NCBI RefSeq assembly: GCF_964340395.1
Contig: NC_135562.1
Location: forward strand, 12,877,043 to 12,941,042
Length of the DNA stretch: 64,000 nt
Origin: Glandiceps talaboti
Taxonomy: Eukaryota > Hemichordata > Enteropneusta > Spengelidae
Direction of reading: 5' to 3'
The notes under the pieces were generated by a model that made no database searches, was not told the DNA's origin, and saw only the letters and a program-made list of their open reading frames with translations. This document shows positions 56,401 through 63,943 of this stretch, one piece after another. Within the stretch, counting starts at the first letter, position 1. Each line of letters starts with the position of its first letter. The translations under genes and the position numbers were made by a program.

Positions 56401-58156
56401 TTCCTCAGGCCTGTATCTGTGAAATTACTGTGCAATGAAATAAAAAGACTGAGTTTATCTTTTGCCAAACCCCTTCAGTTTATGCAGCGCTTTCAAAACA
56501 GCAAACGGACTCAAGATATCAGAGTTTATATTTAAAATTCAATCGTCGTACGACAAAAAATTCTCAGTAAATACAATATTGAAATCATTACCTTTCCAAG
56601 TAATCTGCTTGACCTTCTGACCCCTGTAGTAAAACTGCTTCCTTTGTCGTCTGAGCTGTCATTTTCTTTAATTATCACTTTCTTCTTGTATGGAGTACTG
56701 GGTGCCCTTTTACGCTTTGTAGGCTTCTTGATTACTTTGAAGTGTGAGCTGAACTAGAATGTAAAAAAACAAACAAAAAAGGTGATCAAAAGTTCAGCGA
56801 GGGTTATTTCTGCCTTAGTACACTTGTAATATTGATTACTGCTATCAGTATTGGTTGCCCGGCGGTGGCAGTCCCTGGATGCCATCCAGGAAATAAGGGG
56901 GTGTTTCTTGCAGCGAATTTCTCCCAGATCCTTAGTGGATCTGAGAGAAATTCACTGCAAAAAACACCCCCTTATTTCCAAATACCGGAGGTTAAAATTA
57001 CCTTCAAGGACACCTAATCCATACACTGCATGTACATTGTTTGCCCTAATGTTAGGGTGAGCTCGAAAAGTACCCATTTTTTATGATTCCACGGACGCAG
57101 ATGGCCGACGAAGAACATCACCTTTTCCGTGAAATTTCTAACAAGCATGCATACCCAGTTTGTCAGGGAATGCCACCACCAGGATTGGTTGATAATAGCA
57201 CCTCAATAACTTATTGAACTTTGAAATCTTGTAAAGAAACCCTGCTCTTGACACACATTCTTCACCCATTTTGGTGATTTCCTGCAAAGTTTCATAAGAA
57301 AACCTCTGATAATGACATGATTTTTACCCCAATATCTCGTGTTGACAAGTGCAAAGAGTAGCTTTCCATTCAAGTATTGAAAGTTGTGTTTTCTCTGAGA
57401 GGTGGCGTAGATTATCACAGCAAAAAAGATTACCATATTCCTGTGATTTTTTGTTAACTGGAATTGTGAATTGTGTCATCCTAATATAATATTTGTTCCT
57501 TTATCTGTATGAGGTGTTTATGAACTAAATCAATTCAGTGATTTTGTTTGTTATTACTAACACCGGAAACACTTGACCTCTGTTCACCTTTTCGATTATT
57601 CTTGGAGTAGTATTCTTTGTGTACACAGGTGTTAACGGTGTATGTTGTTGACAGCAAAAAAAAACAAAAACAGTTTTATTCAAAGATTCTAGTCAAGTTA
57701 CATTAAAGGTATTGAATTGTGTTGATATGTGCTGTTTATATTTATCCTTCATCATTTTTCTACAAGTATTGACTTAAATTTGATCAATGGTATGGTAGTT
57801 ACTACTGGTTTTCTTCACACTTTCCTCTCTTGTTTTTAAAACATTGTTTCTCTTAATTTCCATACATTGTGATATCAATAATTCCGTTCACACTTTTTAG
57901 CCACCTTAACCCTTATCCTCAGATCTCTCGCCATGCCCTGGCATCTGAAGAAGGGTGATGTGTGTAAACTTATTAACACATAGATATCTCACGTCTCAGA
58001 GTGGTGTGACACTATTATCGCGGGGACCATTAATTATCAACAACAAAACTAACACTGCCAACTTACTGCATTGAGGAGACCCAATTCTTGTAAAATCTTA
58101 CGATTCTCTTCGATGTTCTTCTGACGAAGCTTTTCGTATTCAGAGAGTACAGGCAT
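47214..58156 (-). CDS. Stand-alone SRA/YDG-domain protein (nine exons, complete)
   Basis: Encodes 395 residues. Residues 1-30 hold an [13 protein letters not shown]...LGL motif. Residues 35-57 are very basic ([14 protein letters not shown]), a probable nuclear signal, followed by RRSSRLLGK. Residues about 117-285 form an SRA (YDG) domain: [62 protein letters not shown]. The tail (292-395) is Ser/Asp/Glu-rich. SRA domains flip out modified cytosine in UHRF1 and plant SUVH proteins. No UBL, Tudor, PHD, RING or SET domain is present, so this is not UHRF1 itself. The five-residue-longer finger with [10 protein letters not shown] recalls stand-alone fungal YDG proteins, from memory. The pocket Asp of UHRF1 (D469) is Asn169 here. 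All joins are GT-AG and in phase. Start context ACAATGC. Likely a nuclear chromatin reader. Confidence 0.92.
47442..48161. other. SRA gene intron 8
   Basis: No element recognised. The minus-strand open frame at 47914-48153 is not similar to anything I know. Confidence 0.55.
48162..48248 (-). CDS. SRA protein exon 8
   Basis: Residues 292-320 ([17 protein letters not shown]...). Phase 0 on both sides, so it can be skipped without frame change. Acceptor CATTCTCAG, donor GTGAGA. Confidence 0.8.
48496..48890. repeat. Minisatellite, 18-bp unit, about 22 copies, in SRA intron 7
   Basis: The unit is GCCATATTGGATTCTACR. Variants are GAATTATATG and GGATTCCAC, arranged in a loose higher order. 18 is divisible by three and the unit lacks stops in several frames, so open frames exist on both strands. 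On the minus strand it reads [12 protein letters not shown], in frame with the preceding SRA exon 7 if the intron is retained. On the plus strand it reads GHIGFY or ILDSTA. Confidence 0.97.
48998..49134 (-). CDS. SRA protein exon 7
   Basis: Residues 246-291: [21 protein letters not shown] and [10 protein letters not shown], the end of the SRA domain. Acceptor TTCTCTAG. The donor is the weak GTAAAA; past it the frame stays open for another 172 codons. Confidence 0.93.
49176..49249 (-). pseudogene. Partial tandem duplicate of SRA exon 7 (7')
   Basis: A 115-bp-offset copy of the start of exon 7 with its own TAG acceptor. It would encode [20 protein letters not shown] and then FAY and a TAG. The frame and most residues are kept: five of eight codon changes before the end are silent. 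A third, shorter copy is at about 49285-49330. Either a decaying duplicate or an alternative terminal exon that would truncate the SRA domain. Confidence 0.7.
49331..49687. other. SRA gene intron 6, remainder
   Basis: Nothing recognised apart from the duplicated exon segment just before it. Confidence 0.6.
49688..49795 (-). CDS. SRA protein exon 6
   Basis: Residues 210-245: [32 protein letters not shown] and RYD, highly typical of the SRA domain. Acceptor ATTTACAG, donor GTAAGT. Confidence 0.94.
50625..50636. repeat. Target-site duplication, left
   Basis: ACTTCTAGTCTA, identical to 54391-54402 on the other side of the composite insertion. Confidence 0.85.
50637..53205 (-). mobile_element. 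Penelope-like retroelement, near full-length but broken
   Basis: On the minus strand it runs pLTR (53128-53205), coding region (about 53069 to 50787), pLTR (50637-50712); the pLTRs are direct repeats of about 75 bp. The N-terminal part has [11 protein letters not shown] and [18 protein letters not shown]. The middle has reverse transcriptase segments ([24 protein letters not shown]-type [15 protein letters not shown]). The C-terminal part is a GIY-YIG-type endonuclease ([33 protein letters not shown]), as in Penelope/Poseidon elements. The frame is split into several pieces by stops and shifts (breaks near 52755, 52615, 52365 and 52058). The RT catalytic box reads YMDE followed by a small deletion, so it is inactive. 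Confidence 0.88.
50787..51776 (-). pseudogene. Penelope-like RT/GIY-YIG C-terminal fragment
   Basis: Longest surviving frame of the element, 329 codons. It starts within the RT palm ([18 protein letters not shown]), shows the altered catalytic box (LCYMDE), the [11 protein letters not shown]...LPFLDL segment and the GIY-YIG-like endonuclease. The glycine of YIG is Arg (YIR) in both copies in this window. Confidence 0.85.
53206..54390 (+). mobile_element. Inverted, 5'-truncated Penelope-like copy
   Basis: Opposite in orientation to the copy at 50637-53205 and joined to it directly after the internal pLTR. It starts within the RT domain (GTTGAACAGATCACCAAGTT) and ends at the element 3' end. 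It keeps TGTTATATGGATGATACTTT, the YMDDT catalytic box, but a shift directly after it and further stops break the frame (fragments at 53302-53694 and 53639-54073). A head-to-head, 5'-truncated partner is a known Penelope arrangement. Confidence 0.85.
54391..54402. repeat. Target-site duplication, right
   Basis: ACTTCTAGTCTA, matching 50625-50636. It shows that the inverted pair inserted as one unit. Confidence 0.85.
54480..54563 (-). CDS. SRA protein exon 5
   Basis: Residues 182-209 ([20 protein letters not shown], then DQILAR), the region matching UHRF1's NKR finger but five residues longer. Acceptor GCTTTATAG, donor GTAAGT. Confidence 0.92.
54564..55020. other. SRA gene intron 4
   Basis: Contains the 72-bp tandem array. 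Nothing else seen. Confidence 0.75.
54761..54985. repeat. 72-bp tandem repeat, three copies
   Basis: AAAAACACTGGTTGGGAACC starts at 54761, 54833 and 54905 (exactly 72 bp apart), with a partial fourth start at about 54977. GGTAAAGTGA...TTTTACC within the unit can form a hairpin. A solo copy is at 5447-5520. Confidence 0.93.
55021..55194 (-). CDS. SRA protein exon 4 (base-flipping pocket)
   Basis: Residues 124-181: [41 protein letters not shown]. The two pocket tyrosines (166 and 178) and Thr179 are kept. Position 169, Asp in UHRF1, is Asn (codon AAC). Acceptor TTTTGTAG, donor GTATGT. Confidence 0.95.
55195..55874. other. SRA gene intron 3
   Basis: GTGAAGTA.GAAGGGCGCCCTCTATGTCAAA occurs twice (near 55252 and 55547), a short direct repeat with a CpG-containing core. 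TACATGTACATGTA runs also occur. No exon. Confidence 0.55.
55875..55992 (-). CDS. SRA protein exon 3
   Basis: Residues 85-123: [17 protein letters not shown], then [10 protein letters not shown], leading into the SRA domain. Acceptor AAATTTACAG, donor GTATTC. Confidence 0.88.
55993..56591. other. SRA gene intron 2
   Basis: Contains a perfect short duplication (AGGCATTTCTGATAACACTT at about 56239 and 56290, period 51 or so). No exon. Confidence 0.65.
56592..56753 (-). CDS. SRA protein exon 2 (basic region)
   Basis: Residues 31-84, with [17 protein letters not shown] and [11 protein letters not shown]. Exactly 54 codons, phase 0 both sides. Acceptor CATTCTAG, donor GTAATG. Confidence 0.85.
56754..58066. 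other. SRA gene intron 1
   Basis: Contains the foldback at 56889-56979. Otherwise nothing recognised. Confidence 0.65.
56889..56979. mobile_element. Short foldback element in SRA intron 1
   Basis: Two 43-bp arms (GGAAATAAGGGGGTGTTTCT... and its complement) with three mismatches and a 5-bp loop. The adjacent CCTGGATGCCATCCAGG (56874-56890) is itself a palindrome. Confidence 0.75.
58067..58156 (-). CDS. SRA protein exon 1
   Basis: Residues 1-30, [12 protein letters not shown]...LGLLNA, exactly 30 codons, phase 0, donor GTAAGT. The conserved-looking motif with spaced Asn and Leu residues supports this start. Confidence 0.85.
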
Positions 58157-58512
58157 TGTCGAATTTTGGTATTTGGATTTTTCCTCCGAGTCCTCTTACC
58201 GAGCTGTGACCTGTCACGTTGTGTTAGCGTGGGGTGTGAGTAGAGAGAGGTCTTGTTTTGATCGTCCTAAGGAGTTCCTGGTCCAGTGTTCGTCTGATTT
58301 CGGAGTTGATTGTTGGTATTTTGACAGAAAACGATTAAATAAAGTACTCTTTCGATCGCTGACAACTTGTTTCACACACAATTCGCCGATTTATCCCACG
58401 TTACATGCACAAAAAAGTTGATGTTTAGAACACATTCGCACGTGAATACTGATTTGTTAAAGGGACGCCACTAAAATGAATATGCATTATCATGCTTATC
58501 AGCTGATTGAAT

Positions 58513-58524
58513 TGCGCGGGAAAA
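58513..58524. promoter_or_regulatory. E2F-type site
   Basis: TGCGCGGGAAAA, a strong match to the E2F consensus GCGCGGGAAA. E2F drives S-phase genes, which would suit a chromatin reader and a DNA-damage mediator. Not tested. Confidence 0.55.
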
Positions 58525-58725
58525 GTTTTGATCGGGCGCCACCAACGTTAATTTCTTATGACCTACTTTTTTAGATGTTGTGTTTTCTTGTCATCCAAGC
58601 AGTTTTATACAAGCGATACTTTAACAATCGATGTACATTTAAGTTTTAATCTTCATGCAACAAATTGCGACTCGATAAATCACACGATGTTCGATTTTGA
58701 GAAGGAAATTCAAGTCCTACTTTTC

Positions 58726-58730
58726 ATTGG
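58726..58730. promoter_or_regulatory. Inverted CCAAT box
   Basis: ATTGG in CATTGGTCA, an NF-Y-type element about 130 bp before the putative MDC1-like first donor. The pentamer is common, so weight is low. Confidence 0.35.
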
Positions 58731-58789
58731 TCAAAGGTTAGGGCGCTAAAGTCGAAAACGAGGCTTGATGCGGAAGTGACTGCTGCAGA

Positions 58790-58863
58790 TGTATATGAAA
58801 CTTGTGGTAGTACGTAACTTCGAGATTTCTTGAAAGACAGCGACATTGTTATTCAAATTTGAG
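58790..58863 (+). other. MDC1: Candidate non-coding exon 1 of the MDC1-like gene
   Basis: A good donor (TTTGAG/GTAAGG at 58864) precedes the first coding exon, whose acceptor at 59821 opens with 17 nt of leader before ATG. A leader exon is therefore required upstream and this is the best candidate. Its 5' end is a guess. Confidence 0.4.
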
Positions 58864-59212
58864 GTAAGGAATTATTTATCAGTAGCGTGTAAACTTAGTG
58901 TTTATTAAATGTATAAATATTCATAGTTAAGTTGTCTGCCCACAGTCATAGTTCCTGTTTTGCAAATATTTCGTACACACCGTGTTGTTTACACTACAGT
59001 AAGTTAGTCACATCACATGCATGGAGGTGATTAGGAGATTACGTTTAGCTCTGGATGTGTACGTGGGCTTTTAGCACGTCTTCTTCCCTCCATCGATCAC
59101 ATAGGGCTAACCATGGTGGGGAGAAGACGTGTCGAATCCTCGCAGCGTAAACATCGAGAGCCATCTGCTATTACTCTATTGCCATTGGTATGTTCATATG
59201 CTGAGTCAGTAC

Positions 59213-59255
59213 TACCTTGGAGGAATTATACTGTCAGTATAATTCCTCCAAGGTA
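59213..59255. repeat. Perfect palindrome, 20-bp arms
   Basis: TACCTTGGAGGAATTATACT, 3-bp loop, then its exact reverse complement. Confidence 0.9.
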
Positions 59256-59257
59256 CT

Positions 59258-59294
59258 ACCATGGATATATTAGTGAGACTAATACATCCATGGT
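59258..59294. repeat. Palindrome, 17-bp arms
   Basis: ACCATGGATATATTAGT, loop GAG, then ACTAATACATCCATGGT; one mismatch. Confidence 0.85.
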
Positions 59295-59670
59295 GGTACG
59301 TACGTACGGTCGATCAAAGTGGTGTACATGTTATGTGTAATTGACACGTATCTAAATAGCCTTTCACTTGGAACAATTATTGTGTGAATTCATTCTGTCC
59401 ATGGTATTACTAGTCCAGCACATTATAAACCGAACAGCAAAGTAATGGGACAAGATGGATATTGGACGAAGTGAATCACAATCGAAAAATCTAGGCCCAT
59501 GCACGTACACACTAGGGGAAACGTACACGATATGTGCGGGAGGCGATCACACTCGGTCAGGTTGAGATCACACAAGGGAGTCTAACTCCTATTCATGGAT
59601 GTATCATCGAGGTACTGTTACTGATCATACAAGTTACAAAGTCCTTCTGTGTTGATATGACAAGTGTACC

Positions 59671-59705
59671 TCATGGAAGTGCCACCTTGGATGGCACTTC
59701 CATGA
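59671..59705. repeat. Perfect palindrome, 14-bp arms
   Basis: TCATGGAAGTGCCA and TGGCACTTCCATGA around a 7-bp loop. Confidence 0.88.
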
Positions 59706-59838
59706 TTGAACTGTGTACTATAGTATAACAACAGAACTTCAGAAGAAAACTGAGTAATTTAGTCGAAACATACAAGTTCGGAACTGCTCCTTAAAAAAAT
59801 TGTTCTGATTGTGTTTCACAGCTCTCGTCCAAGCCAGC

Positions 59839-59946
59839 ATGGATTACGAATTAGATGCAACCCAAGTGATTCCATTGGATGATTATGAAGATGCCACACA
59901 AGCTATAGACATGGATGATGATTCTGAAGACGACCAAAAGAAACCA
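59839..59946 (+). CDS. MDC1: MDC1-like first coding exon
   Basis: 36 codons with two TQ motifs, DATQVIPLDD and DATQAIDMDD, in acidic context. Acceptor TTTCACAG at 59821, donor GTAAGT. Confidence 0.88.
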
Positions 59947-62900
59947 GTAAGTAAACTATTTATCTAAAGATAACCAAAAGAAAGTTTAGGCAATGTAGAG
60001 GGGTATTTGTTTGTACAGAAGTAGTAATTTGTTGGGAAAATGAGGATTAATATTTTTCTCTTGTTTTTTTTTTTTTTTTGAAGGTTGGTTTTCTAAAAGT
60101 GTTCACACAGAAGGGTGTAAAAGAAACGATGTATCCAGTTTTTGAAGGTATGTCCCTATGTGTCTTAGTTTGAGATGTTGTAATATTTATCAGTATTGTC
60201 TTCAGGACATGCCATTGTGGAGTCGTGATGGTCAAATGGTTAGAGTTGCTGGCCTGGAATCTGCAGGTTGCAGGTTCGAGCCCCGCTGCTGCCATTCGTT
60301 TCTGAATGGCTAAAGTCCTTGAGCAAGATTTGAACCATGATTGTGCCTCAGTCAACCCAGCTGTATAATTGGGTACCTGGCAGGATAGAGGTTGCAATGT
60401 GAATGCTTTAGTCCTATGTGCTTACTGAGGCTGTGGTGGATTGTATGCTCTCCAGGAAGTTGAAGAAAGTACATGTATAAAGGGTCGTTGTGTTGTATAG
60501 GTCAATACCAAGGGTAATTAATATTTGTTACGCAATTTGAGCAAAAAGTTGGTGAGTGTGCTGTATAAAAATTAAAATTATTATTGTGTGATTGCATGAT
60601 TTGTGCATTTTACAAATGAGCGCAACCCTAAAAAATACCAACACACTTTCCCCAATACTGAGAATCAAATGGGAAATGGATTCTTGTTACACTAGGCTTG
60701 AATGTGCCAGTCAACTTATCAATCACTCTCAGGAAATTTATCACATAATTTGTATCAAACAATCACAAACTTGTTAAAGAAATTTGTTTTGTTATTGTCA
60801 GGTGAGAACAGGATTGGAAGACATGACAAGGTGGAAATCAGTATACCTATCAAGGTAAGTGACGAGCAGATATACTAGAAACAATGTTTTTAATATCCTA
60901 CCCAATGTTTTTTGCTATTTCTTATTTTTGCTAATTACACAAACAAAATTAAGTACTGCTAGTGTGCACGTAATAAAAGTTACATTTTTATATCACAGTT
61001 CTCTGTTCCCTTGCTTCAGTGATGATGATTTGTGTTCACGATGTGATAAACTCTATCATTTCATATACATGTGCTTTATCGATGTCTGTATTTTGTTTGT
61101 GTAATTTGCAATAAAAAATGCATACGGGTGACATAAAAAACGCTATAGTCACTCTGGTTTGGCAGTATGTAAACAGTCGGTCTAACTTCACTGTCTATTG
61201 TAATAACTGTAACTTTCTTTACATGTACATTACAACTCAAGAATCCCCTTTTGCAATTCTTGTTAACTGAAATAGAATATTACTGCATATAGGCTCACCG
61301 TAAATATAATGAATATTCAATTTCTTGGGTGACTTAACTTCAGCTCCTTGTGCTTCACATGCATTACTATAGGCGTGCGTGAGAATAAGTCGACCTCCTA
61401 TTTTGACCCTCTAACATGAGGCAAAATGCTATTACAAGTACTTAGAATTGCCTGCACAATGTTAGCCTGATGTCTCCACATATCTACCCAGCTATTAAAA
61501 GGGCATATCACTGCAGGAAATAAATACATTTTCGTAAACATGATATCTTGAGTGTCATTTCATAATTTAACATCACATGAATTATGTTTGACTGCCAAGA
61601 ATCACCAATTTGAAACTTGTTCCTGGTTCAGTGGAAGTCCATGGACAAACTTTGTCTCAATGGAGTCAGCAGACAAGCATATATCATAACATGTAATGCT
61701 AACCATGAATATTTATGACTCCAAAGTGCTTATTGCCCTAAAAAAACCCACAATTTTAAATATTTACATTTGTACAGGCTTTATCCAAACAACATGCATG
61801 TATAAAAGTAAGCAGTGGTGTCCACTTACTCTATGATATGGATAGCAGGAACAAATCTAAAAGACATAAGGTATGTTAGCTATCTTTGTTACTTTGACTG
61901 AACACTGTTTTTAGAATAGATATTTATACCCAAATTTATTAGCCTCTCTTTGGGATATGACCTTTCTGCCTGTAGCTTTATATATGACCATGACCTTTAA
62001 GCTTTACCTTCGGGGTCAAAATAAAAAAAAATCAATTTCACCCATTATAGTCATATAAAAGTATTTTGGGGCATTTGTCTTCTATGAAGACTTGTTTTAT
62101 TTTCAACTATGTTAAAATACATACATTTGAATCGTCTGTGATTTTAATAAATGTTAGGGTCTCAATTATCAACAACTTTTACACTGTACATGTTTGAAGT
62201 GATACTGGCAATGTATGTCATGTGTACACTGTATCATGTTTTGATAGCTGTATCTGATAATGACCGTGTTTGTGTTCTTACAGATGTACTTAGAACCTAA
62301 TGTAAGATATGAATTAAAACATGAAGATTCTCTCACATTTGCTGATGTTAATTGTCAATATTTGGTGTCAGCTGAGATGAAGGTAAGTCATGATTTTAAT
62401 TACCACCAATGGGCAGTGCCCGGTGACTTTGACCTCCATGTTGAAGATCAAATAGCAAATTGGTCAATAAATTATGAAGTTTTGTATCTAGAGACACCAT
62501 TCAAATTTGTACAATAACTTTACCATAAAACACACCATGATGGGTGGGGGTGGGGACTATGTCTCCAGTGAAGGCTTGTTGTCTATGTCACTGCACAGGA
62601 CTATTTAGCATGGCTTTCTTGCGTGGGTCAGCCATAATCAAAAGTGATCAATGGTGACAGACTGACTGAATTGGATGGTGAATATTTTGCTAACCCAATG
62701 CAATAAATTTGATGATTAAATTCACAATTTCCTTGAAATGTTTGATGTAACATGAAGTTTATGTCAATCATCTTTGTTTTTAAAAAATTGACCAGGATAA
62801 TATGAGAATTGAATTGACTTGGTTTCAGGATAGTCTAATATATAGTGGTAGTGACACAGATGATATGTTAGCTGGTGATGAACACAGTAGTGATATCATT

Positions 62901-63667
62901 GGACCTACTCAGAGAGGTGATCAAGAAGTTGTCAAGTTAGAACTCAAAACACCACAACATGCTGAAGCCACTGTGTGTTATGCTGAAGATTCTGATGAAG
63001 ATGGGGTGTCTGGTGATGTTCAAAAAGGTGAATAATATAGATAGGTGTAATTAGTAATCGTGATCTGTTTGTGTCTGTTGCTTCACCTCTGTGTGAAGTG
63101 ACAAAGCTAATGTTCACTGCGTTTGTCTCTCGGTTGCTGCATACAAATGTACCAAAGTTGCAAGTTTCCCTCTATCTTAGTAAACAGAAGGCTGGATTAC
63201 TAATCGTATGTAATCTACCACATATTGCAAACAATACTTTGTGTTGGGAAATTTGCCTCTAGCTTGATTTCTGGTAAAATCTAAAAATGGCAAAAAACAC
63301 GCTCTTGTAGCCACATTGCTGTAAGTACTACCACGTCAACATATTCAGTACATGTTTTGTCTTTTTACAGGGAAGCCTGTATTTGTAAAAGAGTCTGACT
63401 CAGACACTGATTTAAGTGGTGATGATAGTAAACGTAATGGCAGTAATAGTAAGAATCAAGATGATGGGGACTTAGATGTAACTGACTATGCCAATGTTGC
63501 TACACAGGCCTATGTAGTAAATGACTCTATAGAAGGTAGGTGTATGCACTCCTTTGTTAATATGCATACATACATATATACATACATGTATACATACATA
63601 CATACATACATACATACATACATACATACATACATACATACATACATACATACATACACACACACAA

Positions 63668-63700
<33 letters not shown>

Positions 63701-63943
63701 TATACATTGAAATAAACAATGTGAATTGATATGCAATAACAAAAAGTTGTTCACTATTCAAATACCATAAACTACCACTGTTATCATTTCACTTCTTATT
63801 TGTAGATGTTGAAGATGATGAAGAAGATGAGGAGGAGGAGGACAAGTCTATTTTCTGTGCTGCAACTCAGGCATATGGTGGCCATGGTGATGATGATAGT
63901 TTTGTAGAATCTGAGGATGATGATAAAAAAGAGCCACCACCAG
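59839..63943 (+). CDS. MDC1: MDC1-like DNA-damage checkpoint mediator, N-terminal part
   Basis: Eight coding exons are visible and the gene continues past the window. In vertebrates MDC1 is the chromatin scaffold that binds gamma-H2AX and recruits the MRN complex, ATM and RNF8. Visible here: an N-terminal DATQAIDMDDDSEDD motif, very close to the TQAIDWD start of mammalian MDC1 whose Thr is an ATM site binding the FHA domain of a second MDC1; an FHA domain (VGFLKVFTQ, IGRHDK, SKQHACIKV, DSRNKS, DSLTFADVNCQYL); acidic SDTD motifs (GSDTDD, SDSDTDLSGDD), like the CK2-phosphorylated NBS1-binding repeats; and ATQAY motifs, TQ sites in acidic context. The C-terminal BRCT domains must lie outside. 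The FHA exon contains a 1-nt shift. Start ATG at 59839 has context AGCATGG. Confidence is high for the family. Confidence 0.88.
60084..60148 (+). pseudogene. MDC1: MDC1-like FHA exon with 1-nt frameshift
   Basis: Reads VGFLKVFTQKGV in frame with the preceding exon. After the A-run at 60119-60123 the family match (ETMYPVFEG) continues in the next frame, and only that frame fits exon phase 1 onward. As printed, the upstream frame stops at about 60144. One extra A in a five-A run explains it. Either an assembly/sequencing error or a true inactivating variant; the rest of the gene looks intact. Confidence 0.8.
60222..60530 (+). mobile_element. tRNA-derived SINE with head
   Basis: The head has an A-box-like GGTCAAATGGTTAGAG and a B box GGTTCGAGCCC, followed by a body with GCAAGATTTGAACCA, TGTGCCTCAGTCAA and GGATAGAGGTTGCA. 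The body also occurs at 4720-4975. Sits in an MDC1-like intron, sense strand. Confidence 0.8.
60802..60854 (+). CDS. MDC1: MDC1-like FHA exon (GR motif)
   Basis: Encodes GENRIGRHDKVEISIPIK; the GR pair is part of the phosphopeptide-binding face. Phase 1 in, phase 0 out. Acceptor TATTGTCAG, donor GTAAGT. Confidence 0.88.
60855..61777. other. MDC1-like intron
   Basis: No element recognised in this 0.9 kb. Confidence 0.55.
61778..61870 (+). CDS. MDC1: MDC1-like FHA exon (SKQH motif)
   Basis: Encodes ALSKQHACIKV and YDMDSRNKSKRHK. SKQH is the FHA Ser-x-x-His motif; NKS stands at the usual NGT loop. Phase 0 both ends. Confidence 0.9.
61871..62283. other. MDC1-like intron
   Basis: No element recognised. 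Confidence 0.55.
62284..62382 (+). CDS. MDC1: MDC1-like FHA exon (last strands)
   Basis: Encodes MYLEPNVRYELKHEDSLTFA then DVNCQYLVSAEMK, matching the FADLLCQY end of vertebrate MDC1 FHA. Acceptor TTCTTACAG, donor GTAAGT. The longer frame 62260-62517 is read-through at both sides. Confidence 0.9.
62383..62828. other. MDC1-like intron
   Basis: No element recognised. Confidence 0.55.
62829..63027 (+). CDS. MDC1: MDC1-like acidic exon 1
   Basis: Encodes DSLIYSGSDTDDMLAGDEHS and then an acidic stretch to SGDVQK. Contains a first SDTD motif. Phase 0 to phase 1. Acceptor TGGTTTCAG, donor GTGAAT. Confidence 0.85.
63371..63535 (+). CDS. MDC1: MDC1-like acidic exon 2
   Basis: Encodes KESDSDTDLSGDDSK and NVATQAYVVNDSIE: a second SDTD motif and an ATQAY motif. 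Phase 1 both sides. Acceptor TTTTTACAG, donor GTAGGT. Confidence 0.86.
63536..63805. repeat. MDC1-like intron with (CATA)n/(CA)n microsatellite
   Basis: CATA run at about 63562-63655 followed by a CA run to about 63697. Frames through it are artefacts. Confidence 0.95.
63806..63943 (+). CDS. MDC1: MDC1-like acidic exon 3
   Basis: Encodes DVEDDEEDEEEEDKSIFC, then AATQAYGGHGDDD and SFVESEDDD. Second ATQAY copy in a very acidic context. Phase 1 out, donor GTAGAT. The gene continues to the right. Confidence 0.85.

Larger units (their letters stand above)
58157..58863. promoter_or_regulatory. Shared divergent promoter region, SRA gene and MDC1-like gene
   Basis: Lies between the SRA start codon and the putative first non-coding exon of the MDC1-like gene. 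It is locally richer in CpG than its surroundings and holds an E2F-type site and a CCAAT box. That both genes are driven from here is inference from their head-to-head layout. Confidence 0.55.
58864..59821. other. MDC1-like intron 1 with hairpin cluster
   Basis: Three separate hairpins with 14-20 bp arms lie at 59213-59255, 59258-59294 and 59671-59705. No gene is seen. The 75-codon frame at 59113-59340 is interrupted by the palindromes. Confidence 0.55.

Noticed and set aside
60222-60290. Functional tRNA gene
   Set aside because: A and B boxes are present, but the acceptor stem does not close and the sequence is followed by a body shared with 4720-4975, so it is a SINE head.
60047-60397. Minus-strand frame containing GLEPATCRFQA
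   Set aside because: This is the antisense translation of the SINE's tRNA-like head, a well-known false protein signature.
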